Shown: piece after piece, positions 45,983-56,049 of the stretch | Numbering within the stretch: the first letter of the stretch is position 1 | How the letters are laid out: each line of letters starts with the position of its first letter | Assembly (NCBI GenBank): GCA_964036315.1 | Contig: OZ038495.1 | Span: forward strand, 24,928,190-24,992,189 | DNA length: 64,000 nucleotides | Origin: Acanthosepion esculentum | Lineage: Eukaryota > Mollusca > Cephalopoda > Sepiida > Sepiidae | Direction: 5' to 3' | The notes under the pieces: generated by a model | What the model was told of the DNA's origin: nothing | The model's database searches: none | Seen by the model: only the letters and a program-made list of their open reading frames with translations | Made by a program: the position numbers and the translations under genes

Positions 45983-46243
45983 AAGACATTTATATTATGT
46001 TTAACGTTCTTTTTATAAATACAAGTATTTAAGAAAATGCTCAGTTTTTTTAAAATAAACAGTATTAAATAACAAGTCCGAGAAATTTTCATAGAAAATT
46101 TTCGCTCTCCGAAATTCTATGAAAATTTCTCGGACATTCAGGCCGGTAAATGTTATTTAATACTGTTTATTATAAAACAGAGCATTTGCTTAAATACTTG
46201 TATCTATAAAAAGAACGTTAAACATAATATAAATGTCTTTAAA
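45979..46243. other. 265-bp near-perfect foldback (hairpin)
   Basis: The left arm (45979-46105) and right arm (46110-46243) are reverse complements, with a central loop of about 5 nt (CTCTC) between TTTCG and CGAAA. The right arm carries an extra stretch of about 15 nt (around CCGGCCTGAAT read on the minus strand), and there are a few substitutions (for example TATAAATAC versus TATAGATAC). (TA)n tracts flank both sides. Confidence 0.9.
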
Positions 46244-46271
46244 TAAATTGTCGGACTATGTCCAATTCTAA

Positions 46272-46323
46272 AATATATATATATATATATACACATATAT
46301 ATATACGTTTTTGCCAATACGTG

Positions 46324-46377
<54 letters not shown>
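46272..46377. repeat. (TA)n / (CA)n(TA)n microsatellites, right of foldback
   Basis: A TA run at about 46272-46308 with one interruption and a CA/TA run at 46324-46377. Confidence 0.9.
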
Positions 46378-46379
<2 letters not shown>

Positions 46380-46820
46380 TACGCGAATGCATATGCGCAC
46401 AGTCTTTCTCTACAGACATACTGACTTATTATAAAGAATTAGTATACACATACACAGTTCCTGTGTTGTGTAAGGTTTGCGCGCGTGCCTGTGAGCAGTC
46501 CGTTGTATTTGCCAATATGCGTATACATATACGTACTCCACAGACACCTGCGTGTGAGTCTGTGCTCATGGATGCGAGTGGTTTGACCACTGTATTTGAC
46601 CATTATGTGTGCATGTTGCGTGTTTTTGTGTGGGGGGTTATGATTTGTTTAGTGCTGGTTTAAATTTGTTTATAAAGTTTTTTTCTTGTATTTGTAGGTA
46701 AGAATAATTGTCTGTTTGGTATACTGGCATAATTTTAAATTCACCCTGGTTACATTTATAGATATGTTGTGATACAAAGAGTTTTCTGTTGTCTGGCAAT
46801 TTTATGTTGCTTTTGTGTAG
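46378..46820. other. Non-coding DNA between microsatellite and LTR
   Basis: The CTTATTATAA(A/G)GAATTAG motif at about 46426 also occurs at 45890, which suggests local duplication. Nothing else is recognised. Confidence 0.4.
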
Positions 46821-46824
46821 GTGT

Positions 46825-47021
46825 TGTGGCCTGTTTAGGGGCCAGAAAGAAAGACAAGGAAGACGAAGATGAAGCAAGTGTATTGAAATAATAACAAATA
46901 TATACAAAAGTAATAGTTATTAATAAGCAGGTAGAAGTGTCCGTCCAAACGGTCATGTTACACGCATGTTAGTATTTATGAAAGAAGGAAGAGTTCATTC
47001 TACTGTAGGTGGGTTACTACA
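46825..47021 (-). repeat. Ty3/Gypsy 3' LTR (element A)
   Basis: 197-bp LTR. In element orientation it starts TGTAGTAACCCACC and ends GGCCACA. It matches the split LTR at 50123-50266 plus 52792-52849. A purine-rich stretch (AGGATTTGGGTGT on the minus strand) precedes it in the position of a polypurine tract. Confidence 0.85.
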
Positions 47022-47471
47022 ACACCCAAATCCTAAAATCTTAACCCCGCAGGAGTCTGAATAAATTTATTTTTTCTTTTTTATATTAAAGTTCTGAGGC
47101 TGTATAAGTAGCTGTACAAAAGAAAGTTTACCAACTTTTGTGTGATTTTCTTCAGCTTGACTTGTTTTAAGTTATGGAGAAAACAAGCAGTTCCTTTTTT
47201 ACATCTGGCTAGGAATTTAAAACTTGGCTGACTTGTTTTACCAAGTTCAACGTAGAACAAGTTTGAGAACTTTTATTTTTTATTTTTGGTCTCAATACCT
47301 TTTACGTTTAGGATTGACAACTATTAAATCTGTTTCTTTCATTTTTCTCATAGAACGGCGCATTTCGGGGGCCTCTAGAGGGTTCGGTATATCAAGAGTG
47401 TCGTATATGAGATTCATCACTGTTTTCTCAGGAACCCCACTATCAGCCTCATAAGTTAAGCGTTTCCTAAG

Positions 47472-48400
47472 TTAGTTGAGATGTCTTTTATGCGTAAATT
47501 GTGGACCCTTTCCAATATATAACATGTTCCCAACTCTCTTTTCGATCGTACCCATCTCCCAAAAATATTTGTTGTCTTTGAAATTTCTGAAGAAAACTTT
47601 TTCTCTGGGGTTATATCGTCTTGGAGGTACGATGCCTGTTCTTCTTGGCTTCGTCTGTTTCGGGAGTAGTTTATCGAAAACAGACCGTCTCCGACGTACG
47701 AACATCACCTCGGCAGGAGATTGTGAAGCTGGTGTTTTGTTATTAGGTATAATCCTGTATACTTGAAGAAATTGTTGAAGGGCTTTTTCAGTTGGTGTGG
47801 CCCTAGCTTATATCAAAGCTCTCTTCAAAGTATCCACAAACCTCTCAGCCTGTCCGTTAGACCTCGGATGGTACAGAGCGGTAGTGATGTATTTGATCTG
47901 ATATGTTTCACAGAGGTCTCTAAATTCTCCCGACATAAACTGACTTCCATTATCGGACACTAAGGTGTCCACTACTCCGAATCTGGCGAACATTTCATGT
48001 AGAAATTTTATAATAATTTCTGTAGCTGGGATCTTGCAGCTGAATAATTCGGGCCACTTCGAGAAACTGTCGACTACAATGAGGTAGTAATATCCTTCTA
48101 TAGGGCCCGCGAAGTCAACGTGGATTCTAGACCAAGTTAGATCCATTTTGGGCCAGGGATTGAATTTAATAGGAGGTGCCTTTTCTGCCAAGGCACAGCC
48201 TTTACATGATTTGACAGCATTTTCTATGTCTTTGTCCATGTTTTGCCGATAGACATAGCTACGCATTAAACTTTTCATTTTAGTACTCCCTGGATGGCCA
48301 GCGTGAAAATCTCCCAAAATACGCTTCTGCAGTGTTGACGGAATCACGACGCGTTCCTGTATAGTAACACCTCGTTGCATATAGAGAAAACGTCCGTAGT
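47472..48400 (-). pseudogene. Ty3/Gypsy integrase
   Basis: The 190-codon open segment starts near 48380. It has the HHCC zinc module (HAGHPGSTKMKSLMRSYVYR, then CKGCALAEK), then the core D (RIHVDFAGP), the second D (LVSDNGSQFMSGEF) and the E motif (YHPRSNGQAERFVDTLKRAL), so the D,D-35-E triad is intact. After a frame break at about 47800 the C-terminal region continues (GIVPPRRYNPREKVFFRNFK, then GKGPQFTHKRHLN), the GPY/F-like module. It is typical of the K02A2.6-like Gypsy group. It is the best-conserved protein of element A. Confidence 0.85.
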
Positions 48401-48540
48401 TCGCTGGTCCTTTTCAAAATTTTTCGCTTTTGTTTGTTTGATATACTCATCGTGGAGAGCTTCGTCTTATTTGTTCAAGCGTCACTGGAAGTTCACTTAC
48501 TGTATTACAAAGGGTAGTTTTTAATTCTCCTTCAGATTGA

Positions 48541-48845
48541 GTACACATGGCACAGTGGATAAAAGCGTTGGTTAGATCCAGTGACAGGACCCAAAGAGTG
48601 TGATTTCAATACCAGGCTAAGGCAGTTCAGAACTTGTAGAGGGGAATTAACATAAGATAAGTGACATACATTAAACATGGCCCGTGGAACTAGAACAGTC
48701 TACCCCAGTGAGCGAAATAAAGGATTCAGTTCGACATTCCAACCATCTGAAGAAGGCCGGAGTGTACAACGGCCTAAACGTAATAAATATGGCGACAAAG
48801 ATGAGGACAATAGTCCGAATAATGTAAATAGTGTATATAATACCT
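48541..48845 (+). mobile_element. tRNA-derived SINE inserted in Gypsy pol
   Basis: A-box-like ATGGCACAGTGGATAAAAG (48548) and B-box-like TGATTTCAATACC (48601) lie at tRNA spacing. They are followed by AGTTCAGAACTTGTAGAG, AATAAAGGATTCAGTTC, GTACAACGGCCTAAACG and a tail GATGAGGACAATAGTCC then AATAATGTAAATA. This is the most complete tRNA head of the family and lies opposite in strand to the host element. Confidence 0.75.
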
Positions 48846-48869
48846 CATCTCAGAAATATAGACACGAAT

Positions 48870-50107
48870 CCTTTCCATGTTTGCAAGTTTATTAGTGTTA
48901 AATCAGAACCCGAGTCTAGCTGAAATTCCACGAATTTTCTGATGTTAGCACCGTCTAGTTCGTCCGACCATTATTTTTTTTAGTGCAACTATTGGTTTTC
49001 TTTTTAGATCGGCAATGTGAACTTTTGTGTTAATCTCGGTTACAAATGTAACATTTTTTTGTTCCAGAACATACAATATTTGTAAAAATGTAGGCCCCCA
49101 CATCCATAGCATGGGTTAGGAGGAAACTTATTTTGCTTTTCTTTTGTTTCATCAGTTTTAGGAGACTTTGTTTGTTTCTGTTTGTAGCGTAGTTTTTTGA
49201 CGTGAGCAATGCCCGATTCTGCTTTAAACTGACGTACCTCAGATATTCTTCAGCGATCTGCTGTAGAGTTATATTCGGCCCATTCTTCATTTTGTTTCGT
49301 ATTCTTCGCCTAATGTCTGCATCCTTTGTTGAAACTAGTCCTTGCACGAATATCAAACATTTGAAGTCATTCGCCCTTAGCTCCGCCAGTATAAAATCAT
49401 CACAGTGCTTGTTTACTATTGATGCAAAAGTGGTGTAATCTTCCCATTCTTTCCTAGTTAGATTAAGCCATTTCCATCTCTTATGAAAAAGAGATGTCTT
49501 TGGGCTGAAAATCTCCGTAATTCCACTGCTTCGGTGAATGTCAACTCTCTATTCCTACGGGGCAGAATGTAGTTTACAAATTTTGTGTGCTCAGTTGTGT
49601 CAAGTTTCCTCAGAAGAAGACGACTTTTGCCGAGTCACTCTAATTCGCACAATCTGAAGTATACATGTCCTCATATCTTCTAAAGTCTGACGCGAAGGTT
49701 ATGTCTTCCTTGGGATTGTATGAAAAAATCTATGGCGCTGGTGTTTTGCGAAAAAGAAAATTCGTTTTTGATGGGATTATACGGCTTGTCAGTTCTAAAA
49801 CTTGCTTTTAAAATTCAAGCAGTCTCTCTTGATTTTCCTTTTGAAATTCGAGCTGTCTCTCGATTTTCCTTTTTCCTTTTGGGTTGGCAGAAATAAATTT
49901 TCCATTTTTTCTTGTTGAGAGAATAATTGTTTTTTGCCACTTCTCTTCCATTCTTTCTTGGAGCTGTAATTGCTGTGCATTCTGGTATTTTACAAGATCT
50001 AATAAAATACTTTTGAAATCCTCCATGATAAGGGTGTCTTTTACGAAAAACTCGTTTGCCCGTATTTTGGGAGAGTTCCTTTTTAATCTCGGTGGTCATC
50101 GCAAGTC
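48870..50107 (-). pseudogene. Ty3/Gypsy gag and protease remnant
   Basis: Gag begins MTTEIKKELSQNTG just inside the 5' LTR (about 50099). A charged, glutamine/lysine-rich stretch follows (QLQLQERMEEKW). 49356-49030 reads GLVSTKDADIRRRIRNKMKN, then LQQIAEEYLRYVSLKQNRAL (the retrotransposon gag family end) and CSGTKKCYICNRD, a knuckle start. After a frameshift, KFVEFQLDSGSDLTLINLQT (about 48935-48895) is the aspartic protease motif DSGS. The frame is broken at several places. Confidence 0.7.
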
Positions 50108-50122
50108 CTCGTCGCAAGGTCG

Positions 50123-50266
50123 TGTGGCCTGTTTAGGGGCCAGAAAGAAAGACTCGGAAGTTGAATGAAGGTTGAAACAAGTTTATTGAAATAACAATAT
50201 ATATACAAAAGTAAGAGTGTTATTAATAAGCAGATAGAAGTGGCTGTCCGAACGGTCAGGTTACAC
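50123..50266 (-). repeat. Ty3/Gypsy 5' LTR (element A), inner part
   Basis: Matches 46825-46966 with a few differences. It stops abruptly at GGTTACAC, where a 2.5-kb insertion begins. The LTR resumes at 52792. Confidence 0.85.
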
Positions 50267-50460
50267 TGCGTCTCGACTACCGATATTTAACAGTCGCCCA
50301 CGAGGAATGTATGTGGCACGAGTTTAACGTGGGTTTCTCCGAGCCCGTAGGCTCGGCCAAAAGTATTCCCTTAGAACCTGCATAAGCGGGTTTTATGGAT
50401 CTCCTCTACCTCCCCAGACGAAACTTTGCCCTTTGGCAAAGCTTCGTCCGGGTTCCTCTC
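50267..50460. other. GC-rich block with stacked hairpins
   Basis: CCGAGCC-cgta-GGCTCGG (50339-50356) and a 14-bp stem GACGAAACTTTGCC / GGCAAAGCTTCGTC with a 4-nt loop (50417-50448, 13 of 14 paired) occur within 120 bp. The composition contrasts sharply with its surroundings. It lies at the left end of the block inserted in the LTR and is unclassified. Confidence 0.6.
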
Positions 50461-51565
50461 TGCCAAAGCAGTATATTTATTGTATTTAAAATACAATTAG
50501 GGCACAAGGCCAAAATGGGGCGGGGTTGAGGCTGGTCGTCGCTAACTATCTTATACCTAGCTAATCTGATTCACGACCAGTTAACACATTACATTACCCA
50601 CATTCACCATAAGAACTTGTCCGTCACCAATCAATCCTCCGTCCACCATAATACTGCATCCTCTCAAGGGGGAACCTACAAAACGCGCTCCCATGCCTTA
50701 AAAACTTAATGATAATAAATTATTATATATAAAAATCTAATAATGAATAATGAGAGGGGAGGGAGATTAACCCAATAATAAACAAAAACTCAACACAAAG
50801 TAAACTAAACATAAGTGATGTTATTAGGGTCCGCACAACCCTCAAAAAGGAGAGGCCGCTCTATTCTGCCCATTGGAAAAAATCAAGAAGCTCTCTCACT
50901 ACGGGAGTGGGAAAAGGATAAAAAATAATACGGGCATGGGAAAATATAAACCTGAGCCAGTCGAGATAAAAAGGGGCCAAAACAAACTGGGGAGGTTGGG
51001 AATCTCGACCTGAATCATAACCAAAGAAGCAACCGGGAACTGGCCAGGAACAACACTTACTCACATTAACTAGGTACACAAAAGCTTGTCTAACCTAACC
51101 AAGGGGAGGGCTCCGCAGGAAACCACCCCGATGTGAAGTAGGTTGACCTAAAAGAGAAAATCAAGGCTAGTCTCGTTCAAGCGAACCAAGCTCGCCTCTT
51201 TCACCCACCTTTCGCTGAAGACTGTCGAATGCAAGAGTTTTCTATCAGTTCTAATCTTTATCTTGAGCTGATGCTCAAAGAATCGGATTAGATCCTGATG
51301 AGAAAGACGGTTGCCTCGCAAGACTTCCTCCATTCGCTTCGTCCAAATCACCATTCGGGCCGTGGCTAGCAGCGTCAGACACGCCATCCGTTTCACCCCA
51401 GAATACGAGGGCGACATATTGTCACACGCGTATGCGCGATCAATGAGCACTAGTTTTTCGGGAGCGAGACGAGCCGTCAACTCGCCGACATGGTTCCATA
51501 AGGGGCGGACCCGGGGACAATGGTAGAAGGCGTGCGAAGCCGTTTTTTCCAGACCAAGGCCACGG
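50460..51565 (-). pseudogene. LINE 3' end, copy B1
   Basis: The 3' terminus at about 50470 (GTATATTTATTGTATTTAAA on the plus strand) is followed in reverse by UTR sequence. The ORF2 C-terminus 51480-51148 then reads RLAPEKLVLIDRAYACDNMS, HQLKIKIRTDRKLLHSTVFS and ERWVKEASL. It is closely similar to copy B2 at 51566-52790 and belongs to the family of the LINE at 1772-6702. It is truncated upstream at GACCAAGGCCAC (about 51563), where copy B2 begins. Confidence 0.7.
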
Positions 51566-52791
51566 TATTTATTGTAAAAAGATACAATTCTGGCACAAGG
51601 CCGAAAAGATGGAGAGGATGTGGCTGAGGCTGGTATTCACTATCTTATACATAGTTAATCCGATTCACGACCCATGCACTCATTACAATTTGCCCATTCA
51701 CCACAACAACTTGTTCATCACCAATCAATCCTTCATACACCATAATAACGCATCCTATCAATGGAGACCTACAAAACGCGCCCCATGCCTTAAAAAATTA
51801 ATGATAATAAATAATTATATTTAAAATTCTATAATAAAAAATGAGATGGGTGGAAATGAACTCCAAAACAAACTAAAGATAGACACAAAGTGAACTAAAA
51901 ATAACTGATGTTAGTAGGGCCTGTCCAACCCTCAAAATGAGAGGCCGCTGTATTCTACCCATTGGTCAAAATCAAGAAGCTCTCTCGCTAAGGGAATGGG
52001 AAAAGTGAAAATATAGACGAACATGGGAAATAAAAAGCTGACCCAGTCGAGATCAAAAGGGGCCAAAACAAACTGGTGAGGTTGGGAATTTCAACTTGGA
52101 TCATAACCAAAGATGCGACCGGGAACAGGCCAGGAACCACACTTACTCACATTAACTAGGTACACAAGGCTTGTCTAACCTAACGACAGGAAACCACCCC
52201 GATGTGAAGTAGGTTGACCTAAAAGAGAAAATCAAGGCTAGCCCCCGTTCAAACGAACCAAGCTCGCCTCGGGTCACCCACCTTTCGCTGAAGACTGTCG
52301 AATGCAAGCGTTTTCTATCAGTTCTAATCTTTATCTTGAGCTGATGCTCAAAGAATCGGATTAGATCCTGATGAGAAAGACGGTTGCCTCGCAAGACTTC
52401 CTCCTGTCGCGTCGTCCAAATCACCATTCGGGCCGTGGCCAGCAGCATGAGAAACACCATTCGTTTCACGCCGGAATACGGGGGCGACACATTGTCACAC
52501 GCGTATGCGCGATCAATGGGCACGAGCTTTTCGGGAGCGAGACGAGCCATCAACTCACCGACATGGTCCCATAAGGGGCGGACCCGGGGACAATGGTAGA
52601 AGGCGTGCGAAGCCGTTTCCTCTAAACCAAGGCCACACCGTTCACAGTCTGGCAAATCCGCCAAGCCCCATATGAAGACCTTGACATTGAAAGGCAGCCG
52701 ATTCCGAACCAATCGCCAGGTAAGCGAAAACTGAAGGTTACTGAGATAAGACCAGAAAGACTGCCAAAACAGAGAGTTCGACAGAAGTCAC
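51566..52791 (-). pseudogene. LINE 3' end, copy B2
   Basis: The longest open segment is 52712-52152: MVRNRLPFNVKVFIWGLADL, then CERCGLGLEETASHAFYHC (CCHC knuckle), then HVGELMARLAPEKLVPIDRA, then HQLKIKIRTDRKRLHSTVFS. The UTR and tail (GTATTTATTGTAAAAAGATA on the plus strand) abut copy B1 directly. The copy ends against the resumed LTR at 52792. The open 186-codon stretch suggests it is younger than the other LINE pieces. Confidence 0.75.
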
Positions 52792-52849
52792 GCATGTTAG
52801 TATTTATGAAAGGAGGACGAGTTCATTCTACTGTAGGTGGGTTACTACA
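52792..52849 (-). repeat. Ty3/Gypsy 5' LTR (element A), outer part
   Basis: GCATGTTAGTATTTATGAAA and the following sequence to GGGTTACTACA match 46967-47021. It completes the split LTR. Confidence 0.85.
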
Positions 52850-53044
52850 GCAGTAGTGAGACCCCGTTGTTATAGATAGATAGACAGATATATGCATTTT
52901 TACAATAAAAAAGTCACGGTCTAAGGGGTAATGAATTGATTTTTGCCTTACAACCCATTTCCCATAGCCATTTTCCAATATCCCATGTTCGATATTCTTT
53001 TAATCACTTCAGTCTTCTTTTCCGATGTTTCTATTGCTTCTATA

Positions 53045-53377
53045 TGCCATACACCCGTTCAAGTTGTTTTTGTAATACTCTGCTTACTGTATAAACAGAA
53101 ACCTCACTGTAAAGAATGCATTCACCCCTCCTTTGTCTCGCCGTTAATTTTGGATTGTCTACTGAGGCTCTTAAAAACTTTCTTTCATCTCTCTTGTGTA
53201 AATTCTGTAGTCTTCCGGTTTTCTTTGTACTTAAAACACCTCCAATAGTAGTAAATGTTTTTGTATGTTTTGTGCTCTGTCCGTGGAGATTTCCAGCCGC
53301 CTGGCTATCTCCTGTTGAGTTATCTTTCCTTTCAAAATCGCAACCATCGTCTTTCTTTGTACAGAAATTCTATCCAT
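53045..53377 (-). pseudogene. Tc1-type transposase N-terminus
   Basis: The start at 53377 reads MDRISVQRKTMVAILKGKIT and QQEIARRLEISTDRAQNIQK, a helix-turn-helix of the paired-like type used by Tc1 transposases (family ITQQEIARRLEISxRTVxxxLKR). After a frame change, NPKLTARQRRGECI with VSVYTVSRVLQKQLERVYGI (about 53150-53045) matches the second DNA-binding helix set (NPxLTARQ, then VSxSTVRRxL). The catalytic domain is not present, so only the DNA-binding half remains. Confidence 0.7.
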
Positions 53378-53499
53378 GATTTTAGTAGAAAAAAGCAAGA
53401 TAATGTCAAATACAATGATTGCCAAGGCGCCTACCCACATATTTATAAGATGGAACAATTTCTGCTAAGAAACATGCATACCATCATGAGTTTATAATC

Positions 53500-54420
53500 T
53501 CATATCCTTCATTGGCACAGTAGATGTGCATGTTTTTTTTTAGCTTCAATCTGCTTGAAGTGGCATATATTCTTTTAAACAGTGCCTACGAAAACCCAGC
53601 GACGTATTTTCCAACTCTCCAAGTTCATAGAAACTATGGTTGAAAGAATCCTGCTAAATGATTGAAAATTTAAAAAATAACTTTATGTAGTTCGCCCAAA
53701 ACATTTACACATCAGTGTATATAAATAACATCATCTATCACCCCCAATGTGTTGCTCGACCTGGATTAAGATGCTAACTTTTGGTTGAAAACAAAATGAG
53801 TAGATATACTCCAGAGGAAACGTTACTAAGCGGACATTGATTCAAATATTCGAGAGTTTAGTCCAAAATACAGATTTTAGACATACCACGCAAGACCAGC
53901 TTACTAACGATAACTATAAGCTAAGAAGTCATAAATATTAATTAATCACAGTTAATCTGGTGAGAATTGGACTCAATCATGGTCTGCTAGTTGATCTAAT
54001 TATGTTAATCTTGTTGACAATAATACTTGTGGATGTGATAATAAGGAACTATCCCATCCTACCAATTCCAATACTAACCACTCTGCATAAAAGCTAATCG
54101 CTAAAAATTCAATTTAGGTGAATAAAGCTTCTTAAGTTCATATTTGGCGTTGTCTATTCATTACAACGGGTAGCTTAGATTAGTCTGTTGCAAGACGAAA
54201 AATGTGGATTACCCAGCGAATATCGAATTCACCACAATCGTAACAGCTTGGGAAACGAGTTTGTTTAGTTTCTACGAATTTAGATGTTGCTACTAATTAT
54301 TTCATAACCAAAAGCTGATTGATTAAATTTTATTGTTTGGCATATATATGTGACAGCTTGACATATTAAGATACTCGATAACGAAAAAGCGTCGCACGCA
54401 TAGATTCACCATTAGACATT
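53500..54420. other. Upstream region of the plus-strand SLC22 gene
   Basis: AT-rich, no coding or classified repeat. It may contain the promoter of the plus-strand SLC22 gene, but I see no clear core promoter element that I would assign. Confidence 0.4.
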
Positions 54421-54423
54421 CGA

Positions 54424-54504
54424 TATTTGTATTCATTCAATATCCGCGAACACACTGTTTCTGGAGAGTTAAAGAGAGCAATTTAGAGAAATCTCAAGAA
54501 AAGC
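54424..54504 (+). repeat. 81-bp direct repeat, distal copy
   Basis: Identical to 54536-54616, the sequence immediately before the SLC22 start codon. It is followed not by the ATG but by CTCTTCATATTTATAT, a motif that recurs at 55113 in the intron. Confidence 0.95.
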
Positions 54505-54535
54505 CTCTTCATATTTATATATTATATTATTATAT

Positions 54536-54616
54536 TATTTGTATTCATTCAATATCCGCGAACACACTGTTTCTGGAGAGTTAAAGAGAGCAATTTAGAG
54601 AAATCTCAAGAAAAGC
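54536..54616 (+). promoter_or_regulatory. 81-bp direct repeat, proximal copy, forming the SLC22 5' leader
   Basis: Ends in TCAAGAAAAGC directly before the ATG at 54617. The final 20 nt (AAATCTCAAGAAAAGC context) is conserved before the minus-strand paralog start at 18552, so it is most likely transcribed 5' leader. Confidence 0.65.
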
Positions 54617-54759
54617 ATGAAGTACGAAAAAGTGATCAAAGCTGTTGGCGGATGTGGACGTTACCAAATATTTATGCTCAATCTATTGTATATCGCCACG
54701 ATGTTTAATGGGTTACAAATTGGAAGTATGGTTTTCCTCGTTCCTGACATAAAACACAG
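54617..54759 (+). CDS. SLC22-type organic ion transporter, exon 1 (second gene)
   Basis: First coding exon of a second SLC22 major-facilitator gene. It reads MKYEKVIKAVGGCGRYQIFM, then LNLLYIATMFNGLQIGSMVF, then LVPDIKHR. The exon is 143 nt and ends in phase 2 before a GTAAAG donor at 54760, exactly like the exon at 18410-18552. The two peptides share most residues (GGCGRYQIFMLNLLY identical). It covers the cytoplasmic N-terminus and first transmembrane helix. Exon 2 (the extracellular loop) was not found between 54760 and 64000, so the intron extends past the window or the gene is a lone first exon. Together with the minus-strand gene it forms a divergent pair about 36 kb apart. Confidence 0.85.
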
Positions 54760-55900
54760 GTAAAGTGATTTTCATATTTACATTTATTTTGTCATTTCTG
54801 ATGACGCTGTGACTTTAATCACATCGGGTAGGATTTATAGTGTAAGTTTCCAACTGGTTTGCATCGAACGTTAAAGTTGTTGCTTTGTATATACTATGTG
54901 AAGTTTAAATCGTCACTTGAAAGTCGAAATCATAAAAATGAACCCATTTATGAATATTTTCTGGTTTTATCGATGCATAAATATTCGTACAATGAAAGAT
55001 TTTTTTAAAAAAGAGCACATCATGATGTAAAAAAGGGCCCAAACTTGATAAAAAATAAAGTTTTATCGCCAAAATGATTATGCTAGGAAATTTCGAGAAA
55101 TTAAAATTCCAGCCTCTTCATATTTATATTAGTTAAAAGCGTGACACCCTGGAGAATTGTAATCATTAATTCGCTTTTGTCAAACGGAAACACCATTTAC
55201 CGAAAATCTAAAATAAAAAAATGCAATAAAAATGATATTATTTAATTAGAAAAGCTTTTAATTACTTTTATAAATAAAATTATTAAGGACAGTTTTTCTT
55301 TAGAAAATTTTGAGGAGTTATGAATTTTATAAGAATTATTTTCATTTTTTAAGATTGTAATAAAAAATTATTAAGTTTTTAAAATTCTGTATTAAATTCA
55401 GCTTTTTAGATTATATTATAAGCGAAAAATACATTTACTAATCATAAATGGAAAAGCTTTATACAATTCATCAAACAACAATATTTTTAAAAAAATTTTG
55501 AATTTTTTGCATGTGTATAAATGTGCCCATTTTTGTATGTACGGACAACCATATACGACATTATCACAATATAAGAGCGATAACTATGGTGAATTTAAAG
55601 GCAAAATTTCTACAATTCAATAAAAACATCAGATTACGTAGAATATTTTCCTAAATTTTCAAGATTACTGAGTACTTAGAAATATATATAAAAATGGCGC
55701 GTACGTCATTGTTTTCAACTATGTTTTCCACTTGAGTCTCCATAAAATATCATTAAATTCGTCATCATGCAGTTAGCACGTGGAACAGCTATTATCGAGT
55801 TAAAACACAGCTACCAAAGAAAAGAATGCATTGCTGCAATATGTTAAGCTTAAAGTAAATACTATTTGTTTAAAATCAGATCAATTATACTTTAAATCAA
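54760..55900. other. SLC22 (plus-strand) intron 1, first part
   Basis: AT-rich with no classified element until the Gypsy LTR at 55906. Confidence 0.5.
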
Positions 55901-55905
55901 CTAAT

Positions 55906-56026
55906 TGTACTTGAGATCTAGGAGCTATGAAAAACACCCTGTTCAATCCGTTAGTAGACGAGTAGTCAGAGTAAAGTGCATTAAAGCTTTGGTAAAAGTT
56001 TATTCACTGGTTCTATTATTGCTACA
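55906..56026 (+). repeat. Ty3/Gypsy 5' LTR (element B)
   Basis: TGTACTTGAGATCTAGGAGC, then GTAGACGAGTAGTCAGAGTA, then TTCACTGGTTCTATTATTGC and a TACA end. It is 121 bp because about 22 bp near the start, present in the other copies, is missing, and its TATA box is mutated (GCTATGAAAAAC instead of GGTATAAAAAGC). CTAAT lies just outside (55901-55905). Confidence 0.8.
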
Positions 56027-56049
56027 ATTTATTGCACTTACAATGAAGC

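Larger units (their letters stand above)
46825..52849 (-). mobile_element. Ty3/Gypsy retrotransposon A with nested insertions
   Basis: Minus-strand element: split 5' LTR (right), gag (about 50107-49020), a protease remnant (about 49000-48890), then a 350-bp tRNA-SINE on the opposite strand at 48541-48845. An RNase H-integrase linker (48530-48400), integrase (48380-47808), its C-terminal region (47708-47472) and the 3' LTR complete it. RT and RNase H cores are missing, so the SINE site coincides with a large deletion. A 2.5-kb block of LINE 3' ends sits inside the 5' LTR. No convincing target duplication is visible at the outer ends. Confidence 0.8.

Noticed and set aside
45735..46092. Small frames near the foldback suggesting a short secreted peptide
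   Set aside because: Frames run into CA/TA repeats and one arm of the palindrome; no consistent start, signal peptide or homolog.
50861..51079. 72-codon frame on the minus strand downstream of LINE copy B1
   Set aside because: It lies in the LINE 3' UTR, and the corresponding region of copy B2 is not open, so it is not conserved.
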